DNA of 64,000 nucleotides from an uncultured Flavobacteriaceae bacterium. GTDB taxonomy: Bacteria > Bacteroidota > Bacteroidia > Flavobacteriales > Flavobacteriaceae. The translations under genes were made by a program, and so were the position numbers. Shown here in pieces: positions 18,328 to 27,545 of this stretch. The stretch covers positions 119,063 through 183,062 of the forward strand of contig CAJQLB010000015.1 of the NCBI GenBank assembly GCA_905479065.1. Direction: 5' to 3'. The notes beneath the pieces are model-generated. The model worked only from the letters and a program-made list of their open reading frames with translations. It did no database searches and was not told the DNA's origin. Positions within the stretch are counted from its first letter, which is position 1, and every line of letters begins with the position of its first letter.

Positions 18328-18896
18328 CTTTTCATGATTTCTTGTGCTCTTTTTTCAAGCTCATCATACCAATCAGGTCCAAATTTTCTTATTAAAGCTT
18401 CTTTAACGAATTTAAAAACAGGAACTTTAAGTTCTTCTCCGAGGGTACAGGCAGCATCGCATATGTGCCAATGATGATAATTTACTGCTGAAAACTCACT
18501 GTAATCTTTTACACGAACCGGGTATAAATGGCAAGAAACTGGTTTCTTCCAAGATACATCTCCTTGATTATAGGCCTCCTCAATTGCACACATTGCCTTA
18601 TTATGTTCATCAAAAATCACATAAGCACAATCTGCACCATTAATTAGTGGTGTTTCATATTCGCCGTCTTCGGTAATAACAAATTTCCCTTGTTTCTCAA
18701 TCGCCTTTATCCCGTCTTGTCTCAAATAAGATTTCACAATAGGATAAATTTCTTCTAAGACCTTTGTTTCCCTCTCTTCTAAAGGTGCTCCTGCGTCACC
18801 ATCTATACAACAGGCCCCTTTACATGCAGATAAATTACAAACAAAGTCCTTTTGAATAACGTCCTCTGAAATTATTGTCTTTCCTAACTGAAACAT
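18324..18896 (-). CDS. DUF3109 family cysteine-rich protein
   Basis: A 190-residue cytoplasmic protein with the DUF3109 hallmark FVCNLSACKGACCIDGDAGAPL near the N-terminus and further Cys residues (DCAYVIF, AMCAIEEAY, PVSCHLYPVRV, HICDAACTLG). The spaced cysteines suggest a bound Fe-S cluster or zinc, as in the related CxxCxxCC protein families. Its biochemical role is unknown. I start at the ATG at 18896 (MFQLGKTIISEDV), which matches the usual family N-terminus, not the upstream TTG at 18920. Its 3' end overlaps the convergent kinase gene by 4 bases. Confidence 0.85.
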   Translation of the reverse strand: MFQLGKTIISEDVIQKDFVCNLSACKGACCIDGDAGAPLEERETKVLEEIYPIVKSYLRQDGIKAIEKQGKFVITEDGEYETPLINGADCAYVIFDEHNKAMCAIEEAYNQGDVSWKKPVSCHLYPVRVKDYSEFSAVNYHHWHICDAACTLGEELKVPVFKFVKEALIRKFGPDWYDELEKRAQEIMKS

Positions 18897-19002
18897 CGTG
18901 GGATTAAAAATTAAAGACAAAAATAGATAAAGTTATGGTCTAAATGGTACCGAAAGTTACCTTTATTATATTAATTTTGTCAAAAATTTTAAGGCACTTT
19001 AT

Positions 19003-19584
19003 ATGCTTCCAAACCTAAAAGAAATATTTACAGTTTTTATGGTATTGTTTGCGGTTATTGATATCATCGGAAATATTCCTATAATTATTGATTTACGTAA
19101 AAAAGTAGGTCATATTCAAAGTGAAAAAGCATCGATTATAGCAGGAATAATTTTAATTGTTTTCCTATTTATAGGTGAAAATATTTTATCTCTTATTGGC
19201 ATAGGCGTCAATAGCTTTGCCGTTGCAGGAGCATTTATATTATTCTTTATTGCTCTTGAAATGATTTTAGGGATAACTCTTTATAAAGAGGAAGATAATA
19301 ATGCAGTGACTGCAAGTGTGTTTCCGCTTGCCTTTCCATTAATTGCAGGACCTGGAAGCCTAACAACCTTGCTCTCTTTAAGGGCTGAATTTCAATTAGA
19401 AAACATCATTATTGCGGTTATTTTAAATGTCATCGTCATATATATCGTTCTTAAAACCTCTGTAAAAATAGAACGAGTCATTGGACAAAATGGAATAAGC
19501 ATTATTAGAAAGGTTTTCGGAGTGATTTTATTAGCAATTGCAGTTAAACTATTTGCTCATAATATTAAAGAATTATTTATTTGA
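19003..19584 (+). CDS. MarC family integral membrane protein
   Basis: A 193-residue inner-membrane protein with about six transmembrane segments and the family features VLFAVIDIIGNIPI near the N-terminus, GAFILFFIALEMILG and FPLAFPLIAGPGSLTT in the middle. MarC proteins were once linked to multiple antibiotic resistance, but that link was withdrawn; their transport activity is unknown. A plus-strand -7 element (TAATTTTG, 18972-18979) lies 24 bases upstream. A small membrane protein gene follows after 2 bases and is probably cotranscribed. Confidence 0.88.
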   Translation: MLPNLKEIFTVFMVLFAVIDIIGNIPIIIDLRKKVGHIQSEKASIIAGIILIVFLFIGENILSLIGIGVNSFAVAGAFILFFIALEMILGITLYKEEDNNAVTASVFPLAFPLIAGPGSLTTLLSLRAEFQLENIIIAVILNVIVIYIVLKTSVKIERVIGQNGISIIRKVFGVILLAIAVKLFAHNIKELFI

Positions 19585-19586
19585 TC

Positions 19587-19793
19587 ATGAAAAATTTCAC
19601 CTATTTTCTAACTGTTATTGCCTTTTTATTAATCGGCTATAATTTTACACAAATTAACTGGGGTCAACCTTTTCAAGGAGATAGTGTTATTGCCATTATA
19701 ACAATCATGGCAGGACTATGTACCATTGTCATTCTCGCAATTTTGAGGACATCTAAAAAAATTGAGAAAACAATAAAACAAAAAAAGAAATAA
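19587..19793 (+). CDS. Small two-helix membrane protein downstream of marC
   Basis: A 68-residue protein with two predicted transmembrane helices (about residues 4-22 and 33-53) and a lysine-rich C-terminal tail (KKIEKTIKQKKK). I start at ATG 19587, directly after the MarC stop, instead of the TTG at 19581. Tight coupling to marC suggests an accessory role, but no family is recognised. Its stop codon abuts the stop of the convergent CtpA gene with no space between them. Confidence 0.65.
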   Translation: MKNFTYFLTVIAFLLIGYNFTQINWGQPFQGDSVIAIITIMAGLCTIVILAILRTSKKIEKTIKQKKK

Positions 19794-21380
19794 TTATTCT
19801 TGAATTAATTCCTTAATTTTAAGTAACATCGTATCATTATTATTTATTATTTCCGTGAATGCTTCTTTTCCAAAAAGTTGTTCTGCTAATTTTGCTTTCA
19901 AACACAACTTCACTTCTTCTTTGTAGGCGGCAAAAGTTAATTGATAACGTGATTTTGAATTGTAATAGCTTTTAAATTGCTCCAATAGCTTATCTGTAAC
20001 TTTATAATTTGCAACAAAATCGTCTTTTACCATGTTCTGTAGTATAGAACGATCTTTATCTAATTTTTCAAAAATAAAATACTCTAAGAAACCACTCGAT
20101 AGAATAAAATCAATTGTTTGATTTTCCATTTTTTTATTTGTGGCCACAAATTCATCAGGAATGATACCTCCTCCACCATATACAATTTTTCCTTTGGGAG
20201 TTAAAAATTTTAAAGAATCTGCAATTTCAATACTGTTTTTATTTGATAATTCTCCATTGGTTCTACGTTTATAATATTCGTGATAATAATCCTTATTGCC
20301 ATTTTTATAAGACCTCTGTATAGAGCGTCCCGTTGGAGTATAATATCGCGACACGGTAAGTCGTATGGCTGTTCCATCACCTAAAGCCATTTCTCGCTGA
20401 ATTAATCCTTTACCAAACGAACGTCGTCCAACAATGATACCCTTATCATTATCTTGCAAAGCTCCTGCAATTATTTCGCTAGCTGAAGCAGAATTTTCAT
20501 TTATGAGCACAAAAATTTCTCCATTTTCAAAAGCTCCCTTGTCAGTAGCATAACTGTTTACTATTTTACCTTGTTTGTTTTTAGTGAAAAGGATCAATTT
20601 ATTGTCCTCTAAAAATTCGTCAGCAATTTGTTCTGCTATGTGCATAAAGCCTCCTGGATTATTTCTTAAATCTAATACTAACTTTCTAATTCCTTTAGCT
20701 TGTAATATATTCAAGGCTGTTTTAAACTCATTAAAAGTGGTTTCAGCAAAGCGATTTATTTTGATATACCCTAACTCATCTGTGAGCATGTAAGCAGCAT
20801 CCACACTCACAATAGGCACATTGCCTCGGTCAATTTTAAATTCTATTATTGTGTCTTCTGAAGGTCTGTAGACTGTTAAATCGACTGTCGTGTGATTTTT
20901 TCCTCTAAGTTTATTAATTACCATATCATCACTCCAGTTTTCACCGAAGATGGGCATACCATCTGCTTCAATAATTCTATCTCCAGCTTTAATGCCGCTT
21001 TTGTAGCTGGGTCCTCCCTCTAAAGGCCTAATTACTGTTACCGTATCCTTGTATGAATAAAAACTTACTCCAATCCCAACAAAATCACCTTTCATGCTTT
21101 CCGTTGATTTTTGTAAAGCTTCTTTTGGAATATACGTTGAATGAGGATCAAGATTACTTAAAATACTTGTTACAGTTACATCAACAATACTATCAGTATC
21201 CACCTCATCTACATATTGATGGTCAATTAAATCAATTAAACGATTGAGTTTTTCTTTTTTTGAATTAGAGGCAAATATTGGCCTTGAAGTATCCAACATA
21301 TTTAGTTTGTCACCAATCAAAATACCTGTTGCAATAGCAATACCGATTACTAAGGGATAGAATTGTTTTTGAGATGACAT
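19794..21380 (-). CDS. ctpA: S41 family C-terminal processing peptidase
   Basis: A 528-residue periplasmic serine protease anchored by an N-terminal hydrophobic segment (residues 8-22). A PDZ domain (about 90-180, FVGIGVSFYSYKDTVTVIRPLEGGPSYKSGIKAGDRI) precedes the S41 catalytic domain. The catalytic Ser is in NENSASASEII and the Lys in GRRSFGKGLIQ. The enzyme trims exported proteins from the C-terminus. An additional C-terminal helical region (about 410-528) is typical of Bacteroidota members. The start codon overlaps by one base the stop of the upstream dCMP deaminase gene, so the two are translationally coupled. Confidence 0.93.
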   Translation of the reverse strand: MSSQKQFYPLVIGIAIATGILIGDKLNMLDTSRPIFASNSKKEKLNRLIDLIDHQYVDEVDTDSIVDVTVTSILSNLDPHSTYIPKEALQKSTESMKGDFVGIGVSFYSYKDTVTVIRPLEGGPSYKSGIKAGDRIIEADGMPIFGENWSDDMVINKLRGKNHTTVDLTVYRPSEDTIIEFKIDRGNVPIVSVDAAYMLTDELGYIKINRFAETTFNEFKTALNILQAKGIRKLVLDLRNNPGGFMHIAEQIADEFLEDNKLILFTKNKQGKIVNSYATDKGAFENGEIFVLINENSASASEIIAGALQDNDKGIIVGRRSFGKGLIQREMALGDGTAIRLTVSRYYTPTGRSIQRSYKNGNKDYYHEYYKRRTNGELSNKNSIEIADSLKFLTPKGKIVYGGGGIIPDEFVATNKKMENQTIDFILSSGFLEYFIFEKLDKDRSILQNMVKDDFVANYKVTDKLLEQFKSYYNSKSRYQLTFAAYKEEVKLCLKAKLAEQLFGKEAFTEIINNNDTMLLKIKELIQE

Positions 21381-21808
21381 TAATTTAAATCTTCAATGAT
21401 GGTCGTGGAAATCCCTGCTTTTTCTAAAAACTCAATTCCTGAATTATCTCTGTAAGCCTTTTTGTAAACAACACGAACAATCCCTGATTGATGAATTAAC
21501 TTACTGCACTCCTTGCAAGGAGATAGGGTAATATATAAAGTTGCTCCTTGACACGATTGCGTAGATGATGCAACCTTTGAAATAGCATTAGCTTCAGCAT
21601 GCAGAACATACCATTTTGTATATCCGTTTTCATCTTCACAGAAATTCTCAAAACCAGAAGGAGTTCCGTTATAACCATCAGATATGATCATTCTGTCTTT
21701 TACAATGATTGCGCCAACTTGTTTTCGCTTACAATACGATAACTTACCCCACTCATCGGCTATCCTTAAATATGCTTTATCATATTTGAGCTGTTTTTTA
21801 TCTAGCAT
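21380..21808 (-). CDS. Deoxycytidylate (dCMP) deaminase family protein
   Basis: A 142-residue zinc-dependent deaminase. The zinc site is complete: HAEANAI (His ligand and catalytic Glu) and SPCKECSKLI (two Cys ligands). The N-terminal KRKQVGAIIVKDRMIISDGYNGTPSGFENFCED is typical of dCMP deaminases and the ComEB group, which make dUMP for thymidylate synthesis. A minus-strand -7 element (TAAATTTG, 21864-21871) lies 55 bases upstream. It is coupled to ctpA by a 1-base overlap, a gene pair often seen in Flavobacteria. dCMP deamination is the best call; a ComEB-like role is the alternative. Confidence 0.9.
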   Translation of the reverse strand: MLDKKQLKYDKAYLRIADEWGKLSYCKRKQVGAIIVKDRMIISDGYNGTPSGFENFCEDENGYTKWYVLHAEANAISKVASSTQSCQGATLYITLSPCKECSKLIHQSGIVRVVYKKAYRDNSGIEFLEKAGISTTIIEDLN

Positions 21809-21906
21809 AAATTTATTTTCTCGATTTTTGATTAATAATAATCAGTTATTTAATGTCAGGTTACAAATTTAACCCTCAAAGTCTTAAATTTTATTCAAAA
21901 CATTTC

Positions 21907-23955
21907 TTAGTTTATTTCAAAAATTGAAGCATTTTTACGTTCAGAAATAAAGGCTTGTAGCCCACATTCTAAAAAAGAAGCATATTCCTCAACATCAGGT
22001 GTATAACCGACAGGTTTATTTAGTAATTTCTCCCCTTCTGAATCTAAAAGTACATAAAATGGTTGAGAATTTGACTGAAAAAACTGCGTTTGGAAATGTG
22101 CCCATTTATGGCCATAGTTTTTCAATTGTCTAGTGCCACCATTTATCCTATTAACAAAAATTTGTTCGTCATTTGGCAATTCTTTTTTATCATCTACATA
22201 CAGAGATATTAGCACAAATTTTTCACGAAGTAATGCGTCAATTTTTGGGTCAGGCCAAATATGTTCTTCCATTTTTCTGCAATTTACACATGCAAAACCC
22301 GTAAAATCCAAAATAATAGGCTTACCAACTTGTTTTGCATAGTTAATTCCTTCTTTTAAACCTTTAAAACAATTCAGGTTGTTTGGGCACTCATTGGGGT
22401 AGAACAAACTATACCCAACGGGTGGAGCTAAACCACTTAATAACGTCAGCGGACTAAATGTTTTAGTGCTTTTATTTATCTGAAACCCTGAAAACAGATA
22501 AAAGGTAAATAACAGCGCTACCATTCCAAAACCTAATCGAATAAATGACAACTTATTTAATACCGAATCGTGTGGAAATTTGATTTTGCCAAAAAGATAC
22601 AGGGCGAGACATAAAAATATAACAATCCAAATTCCTAAAAATATCTCGATTTTTAGGAATCCCCAATGCTTTACAAGATCGGCATTAGATAAAAACTTAA
22701 ATGCCAATGCTAATTCTAAAAATCCTAAAACAACTTTAGTTGTATTTAACCATCCTCCTGATTTTGGTAAAGTATTCAATAAATTAGGAAACATAGCAAA
22801 CAGCGCAAAAGGCAACCCTAATGCTAATCCAAATCCACCCATACCAAAAGTTAATTGCCAAGCACCCCCTTCAGCCGTTAATGATCCAGCTAACAAGGAT
22901 CCTAAAATAGGACCAGTACATGAGAAAGAAACAATCGCCAATGTTAGAGCCATGAAAAATACTCCTAGGACACCTCCTAAACTCTCTCCTTGAGAGGTTT
23001 TATTTGTCCAACTTGATGGTAAAGTCAACTCGTAATACCCAAAAAAAGAAAAGGCGAAAAATAAAAATATTATAAAAAATAAGATATTTAATGTCACATT
23101 CGTAGAAATCTCGTTAAGAATGTCTGGATTGATTGAATCGATTAAATGAAACGGGATACTTAAAATTAAATAGACCGCAAGAATAAAAAAGCCATATAAA
23201 ATCGCTCTTGAAATACCTGAGGATCTCTCCGTCTTCTTTTTAGTGAAAAAACTAACAGTCAAAGGAATCATTGGGAAGACACAAGGCGTCAATAAGGCAA
23301 GCAATCCGCCAAGAAAACCTAATCCAAAAATACCCCACAAAGAGTTTTTATTTTCTGAATCAGCTAGTGTTAATGTGTCGTTTTGACAAACTGTTTCGAG
23401 CTTAGACATTTCAGCAGGTAGCAGCCCATAAAGACTCAAATTAATCTCATTATCATCAACAATCATCTGGTTAATAGTGGTGTCTTTTGCTATCAACTCA
23501 CCATCCAACGATAGCTGAAACATAAAAGGGTTATCTGGCTTAAAAGTACACTGTGTATCATCACAAGTCATATATTCCAAATTACCTGATATGATAGAAG
23601 ATTTAGACACTAATTTTATTTGTTGAGTAAACCTCGCCTCTTTATAAAACTTTGTCACGACCATATCAAAGACAGAGTCATATTTTGTTACCTTATTAAT
23701 ATCATGTTCAATTAATTGACCAACTAACTCATAATCTGAATTAGTAGTAAATGCGAAGTTTGTTGGGAGCGGTCCCCCATCTTCAAGATAGTGTGAATAA
23801 ATTGCCCAGTCATCTTCTATTGAAGCGATAAAATTAAGTTCAAATTCATCGTCTCCAATTTTATTACTCTCATATGTCCAAGCGACAGGATCTAAAATCT
23901 GAGCTTGAGAAAAAAAACTTATTAAGCTCAAAATAAGCAGTAAATAACGGTTCAT
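21907..23955 (-). CDS. dsbD: Thiol:disulfide interchange protein DsbD
   Basis: A 682-residue inner-membrane reductant conduit that carries electrons from cytoplasmic thioredoxin to periplasmic proteins. Order: signal peptide (ending SQAQ), N-terminal periplasmic domain with CDDTQC (about residues 135-140), a CcdA/DsbD transmembrane core of eight helices (LTPCVFPMIPLTVSFF, CTGPILGSLLAGS), then a C-terminal thioredoxin fold with FTGFACVNCRKMEEHIWPD. All three cysteine pairs expected for DsbD are present. The protein is full length. No neighbour shares its pathway; dCMP deaminase follows 98 bases downstream with its own promoter. Confidence 0.94.
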   Translation of the reverse strand: MNRYLLLILSLISFFSQAQILDPVAWTYESNKIGDDEFELNFIASIEDDWAIYSHYLEDGGPLPTNFAFTTNSDYELVGQLIEHDINKVTKYDSVFDMVVTKFYKEARFTQQIKLVSKSSIISGNLEYMTCDDTQCTFKPDNPFMFQLSLDGELIAKDTTINQMIVDDNEINLSLYGLLPAEMSKLETVCQNDTLTLADSENKNSLWGIFGLGFLGGLLALLTPCVFPMIPLTVSFFTKKKTERSSGISRAILYGFFILAVYLILSIPFHLIDSINPDILNEISTNVTLNILFFIIFLFFAFSFFGYYELTLPSSWTNKTSQGESLGGVLGVFFMALTLAIVSFSCTGPILGSLLAGSLTAEGGAWQLTFGMGGFGLALGLPFALFAMFPNLLNTLPKSGGWLNTTKVVLGFLELALAFKFLSNADLVKHWGFLKIEIFLGIWIVIFLCLALYLFGKIKFPHDSVLNKLSFIRLGFGMVALLFTFYLFSGFQINKSTKTFSPLTLLSGLAPPVGYSLFYPNECPNNLNCFKGLKEGINYAKQVGKPIILDFTGFACVNCRKMEEHIWPDPKIDALLREKFVLISLYVDDKKELPNDEQIFVNRINGGTRQLKNYGHKWAHFQTQFFQSNSQPFYVLLDSEGEKLLNKPVGYTPDVEEYASFLECGLQAFISERKNASIFEIN

Positions 23956-24270
23956 AGAATGGGTATTTAATTACAAATAAATAAAAAATGCAACACTTTC
24001 ATCGTAATTGAATGTTAATATTGCAGGTGCTGAACATTTTTGTTCCTTAAAAAACCTTAAATTTAAAGTTGTTATCAATCAACTATAATTATTAAAAATT
24101 ATTGTCTAATTGTAACCCTGTCAACGTTATTAAAAACACAATTTTTATTATATCACGATGGTGTTTATTTAATGTTACTAATTTATTAAAATAGGGGAAT
24201 TCTAAAATATAAAATTTTCTTAGCTTTTTATCGCAATTATTAAAACCCGAAAACTAACTATTACAAAGCA
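23956..24270. other. 315-base divergent intergenic region
   Basis: It separates divergent dsbD and the DUF5916 gene. It is strongly AT-rich. I find no exact TAnnTTTG element, no hairpin with a U-run and no small ORF I would defend. Confidence 0.4.
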
Positions 24271-26493
24271 ATGTTCTCTTTTAAAAATTTAATTATCATA
24301 CTGTCTGTCCTTTGGATTTCTTTACACTGGACTGAAGCACAAAAAAGTAATGCCTCTCTAAATAGACCAAATTTTCAAATTTCGCATTTAAATTTAGAAC
24401 CGATTATTGATGGCAATATTTTAAATGATAAGGTTTGGCAAGGAATCTCTCCAATAACGCAGATGATTCAAATTAAACCTGAATTTAATGTTCCATCCAC
24501 CGAAAAAACTGAAATCCGTGTTGCTACTTATAAAAATACGTTTTACGTGGCTGTAGTTTGTTATGATTCTACGCCTGAAAACATCGTGGTCTCTGATTCA
24601 AGAAGAGATTCTGATTTAAACGACGAAGATAGTTTTCTATTCATTTTAGACACTTATAATGATTTACAAAATGGATTTTTGTTTGGAACAAATTCCAATG
24701 GTATGGAATATGATGCACAAATCGATAATGAAGGGCAAGGAAATTTTAGTGCAAATAGACAGCAGGGGGGTGTAATTGGTGGAACAAATATTAATTGGGA
24801 TGCAACGTGGTCAGTAAAAACAGAAACCGGTAATTATGGCTGGAGTGCTGAATTTGCGATCCCCTTGAGATCGCTTCGATTTAAAAGTGGAGACAAACAA
24901 ACTTGGGGTATTAATTTTCAAAGAAATATTAGCAAAAACACAGAAACTTCCTTTTGGGCTTCTCTTCCGCTAGGATTTGATATAAAACGCTTATCCTTGG
25001 CAGGTAAAATTCACGGGTTAAAGCTCCAAAATCCTGGTAACCTAAAATTAATTCCTTATGCATTAACGCAAACAATTAATGATGATGCTATTGATCCAAA
25101 TAAGACAACTACAAATTTAGAGTTTGGTGCAGATATAAAATATAGCCTAACACCAAGTTTAACGTTAGATTTGACATACAACACTGATTTCGCTCAAGTT
25201 GAGGTTGATGAACAACAAGTTAATCTCGACAGATTTAATTTATTTTTTCCAGAAAAACGTCCTTTTTTTTTAGAAAACGCAGGACAATTTTCTGTAGGAA
25301 GCCCTGGAGAAGTTGATTTATTTTTTAGTCGTCGTATTGGAATAGGAAATAATGGCGCCTTGGTTCCAATCATTGGAGGAGCACGCTTATCCGGTAAAAT
25401 AAATCAAACTAATGTTGGATTGCTCTCCATGTTCACAGAAGGTGTTACTGATGAGAATATTGAGAAGAATAACTTCTCTGTTGCTCGTGTCAATCATGAC
25501 TTTTCAAACAGTCGTTCCTCCGTGGGAGGCATCTTTATTAATCGTTCAGGGTTAGGTAATAATCCTGATGATTACAATCGCGTATTTGCTATGGATGGGA
25601 AGTATGGCCTGGGTAAAAAAGCACAAATTAGTGGTTTTGCCGCCAAAAGTATTACCCCAGGAACAAATAAGCAAGACCATGCTTTCAAGTTGTTAGCGAA
25701 TTATAATTGGGATGGATGGAATATTAATGCAGGATACACAGAAGTAGGCGAAGGCTTTAATCCTGAGGTTGGATTTTTACAACGATCTTCCTTTAAAAAA
25801 CCTGAATTTTTATTATTTCGTGCTTTAAGACCTAAAAATTGGGGGTCTATATTAGAAATTAGGCCTCACGTTTCTTATCGGGGTTATTGGAATTTTAATG
25901 ATCAGTTAGTAACAAGCTTTTTACATATTGACAATCATTGGGTATGGGCTAGTGGGTTTGAAATTCATACAGGTATTAATTTTACTACAGAGGGTGTTTT
26001 TGAGCCATTCCGTATTTCAGGCGTTGAAATACCTAGCAAGACTTATGACCACAGCGAACTTCAACTTATTTTTATTTCAAATCCAAATAAAAAATTATCC
26101 TACAATACAAGAACTGTTATTGGAGGGTATTTCGGAGGAGATCGTATTTCAAATAGTGGAACCATAAATTACAGGATAGGTGATAAATTTAATTCTTCAT
26201 TTACCTTAAGTCATAATATTCTTAATTTACCAAATGGAGATGTTACTGCATTTGTTGGGCGCGCTAGACTGTCCTATTCTTTCACTCCTAGGATGTTTGT
26301 TCAAAGCCTAGTACAGCACAATAATATCTCAAATATTACCTCTGTAAATGCAAGGTTTGGCTGGCTTCAAAATGCAAACACTGGATTGTTTGTTGTTTTA
26401 AATGTGGTTAAAGACGAAGATTATCTCGATGGTATCAACAATCAAAGCGTCACATTAAAATACACGCATCGATTTGATTTAATGCGAAAATAA
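24271..26493 (+). CDS. DUF5916 protein: CBM9-like domain plus outer-membrane barrel
   Basis: A 740-residue exported protein. After a signal peptide ending at TEAQ, residues about 40-235 form a CBM9-like beta-sandwich (EPIIDGNILNDKVWQG, FYVAVVCYDSTPENI, YGWSAEFAIPLRSLRF). The rest is a long run of amphipathic strands containing FFPEKRPFFLENAGQFSVG, the DUF5916 signature, and ends in an aromatic-rich strand (LKYTHRFDLMRK). This architecture is common in marine Bacteroidota and suggests a surface barrel with a carbohydrate-binding-like periplasmic domain. The function is unknown. No co-oriented neighbours, so probably a single-gene unit. Confidence 0.85.
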   Translation: MFSFKNLIIILSVLWISLHWTEAQKSNASLNRPNFQISHLNLEPIIDGNILNDKVWQGISPITQMIQIKPEFNVPSTEKTEIRVATYKNTFYVAVVCYDSTPENIVVSDSRRDSDLNDEDSFLFILDTYNDLQNGFLFGTNSNGMEYDAQIDNEGQGNFSANRQQGGVIGGTNINWDATWSVKTETGNYGWSAEFAIPLRSLRFKSGDKQTWGINFQRNISKNTETSFWASLPLGFDIKRLSLAGKIHGLKLQNPGNLKLIPYALTQTINDDAIDPNKTTTNLEFGADIKYSLTPSLTLDLTYNTDFAQVEVDEQQVNLDRFNLFFPEKRPFFLENAGQFSVGSPGEVDLFFSRRIGIGNNGALVPIIGGARLSGKINQTNVGLLSMFTEGVTDENIEKNNFSVARVNHDFSNSRSSVGGIFINRSGLGNNPDDYNRVFAMDGKYGLGKKAQISGFAAKSITPGTNKQDHAFKLLANYNWDGWNINAGYTEVGEGFNPEVGFLQRSSFKKPEFLLFRALRPKNWGSILEIRPHVSYRGYWNFNDQLVTSFLHIDNHWVWASGFEIHTGINFTTEGVFEPFRISGVEIPSKTYDHSELQLIFISNPNKKLSYNTRTVIGGYFGGDRISNSGTINYRIGDKFNSSFTLSHNILNLPNGDVTAFVGRARLSYSFTPRMFVQSLVQHNNISNITSVNARFGWLQNANTGLFVVLNVVKDEDYLDGINNQSVTLKYTHRFDLMRK

Positions 26494-26557
26494 TTTTTCA
26501 TAATTATTTAAAATTTCCTGTGAAAGATTAGTGTTCAAAAGTAGATTTAGGCCCTGC

Positions 26558-27451
26558 TCAATTAGAATTAATATTTGAAAACCACGTATTATCAAAGACA
26601 CTTGATGCTCGTAACATGATATATGAAGTGTACATAATCACTCCTATTACAATCCATTTCAATATATTAAGAGACATTGATTTAATAAAAAATGCAGCTA
26701 GCAATACGGCAATTACGCCTGGAATAATCATGCTTACGGAAGCTTTTCTATTATACGCCCCTTTTTTAATGAATTTTATTGAAGCAGGAGGCATTAAAAA
26801 CGCACAAGACCCCATCATTATAGGAAACGCTACTAGCGGGGACATACCCAAGGCATAGATTAATGCCATACAAGGTGCATACATACCTATGCCTGCAGTC
26901 ATTAATGCGCCAAGAAAAAAGTTTGCTATCAAAGCAATTATTAACCTCCATCCTCGTAAACCAATCGCTTCACCACCACCTTGTATCCATTCCATTTGTC
27001 CAAGAAACATAAAAAAAGCAGTAATCATTAGAGCAATACCCATTGTTAATTGAATTTTTTTTACTGGTAATTTAGAAACAATGCCCGCGCCCAAAATTGC
27101 ACCTATGGTAGCAGTAATTAACATTAAAGACAAAGTAAGTGCTTCTACTTTGATGATTTTAATAAAAATAAGTGCTTGAATCACCACTGGAATAGTATTT
27201 GAAACGTTTAACGTTCCTGGAATTATTCGGTCGTTTGTTTGCTTTGTGAACTTGAGTAAGGCTGTTTGAGGGGCAAATGATCCTATTCCCAGCGTATCAA
27301 AAAAGTTAACCACAAATCCTATGATAACAGTTTTTACAGTACTAACATCTTCTAGTTTATCACTATGTTTTCTATAATCACTTATGAGAACATAACTAAA
27401 AAAAAATACTAGTCCTAGTAGCATAATCCAAATTAAAAGTATCATCATCAC
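26558..27451 (-). CDS. TauE/SafE family permease
   Basis: A 297-residue inner-membrane protein with about eight transmembrane helices in two related halves. GFVVNFFDTLGIGSFAPQTAL at about 50-70 and NFFLGALMTAGIGMYAPCMAL at about 173-193 are the repeated TauE/SafE motifs. Members export or import sulfite, organosulfonates or other small anions; the substrate cannot be read from sequence. The N-terminus begins with three consecutive Met codons, so the start may be up to two residues later. It is divergent from the oxidoreductase gene at 27546 and convergent with the DUF5916 gene. Confidence 0.85.
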   Translation of the reverse strand: MMMILLIWIMLLGLVFFFSYVLISDYRKHSDKLEDVSTVKTVIIGFVVNFFDTLGIGSFAPQTALLKFTKQTNDRIIPGTLNVSNTIPVVIQALIFIKIIKVEALTLSLMLITATIGAILGAGIVSKLPVKKIQLTMGIALMITAFFMFLGQMEWIQGGGEAIGLRGWRLIIALIANFFLGALMTAGIGMYAPCMALIYALGMSPLVAFPIMMGSCAFLMPPASIKFIKKGAYNRKASVSMIIPGVIAVLLAAFFIKSMSLNILKWIVIGVIMYTSYIMLRASSVFDNTWFSNINSN

Positions 27452-27545
27452 TTTGAAATTACCAACTGTAAGTTATTAAAAAATTAAACAACAAACATTT
27501 TCAAAAAAGTTATTTGTATTTTGTGTTTTCAGTAGTTCAATAATC

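Noticed and set aside
18897..18920. TTG start giving an 8-residue longer DUF3109 protein
   Set aside because: The ATG at 18896 matches the usual family N-terminus.
22580..22993. 137-codon plus-strand ORF inside dsbD
   Set aside because: Antisense of the DsbD membrane helices; its Asn/Pro/Lys-rich sequence is a typical shadow frame.
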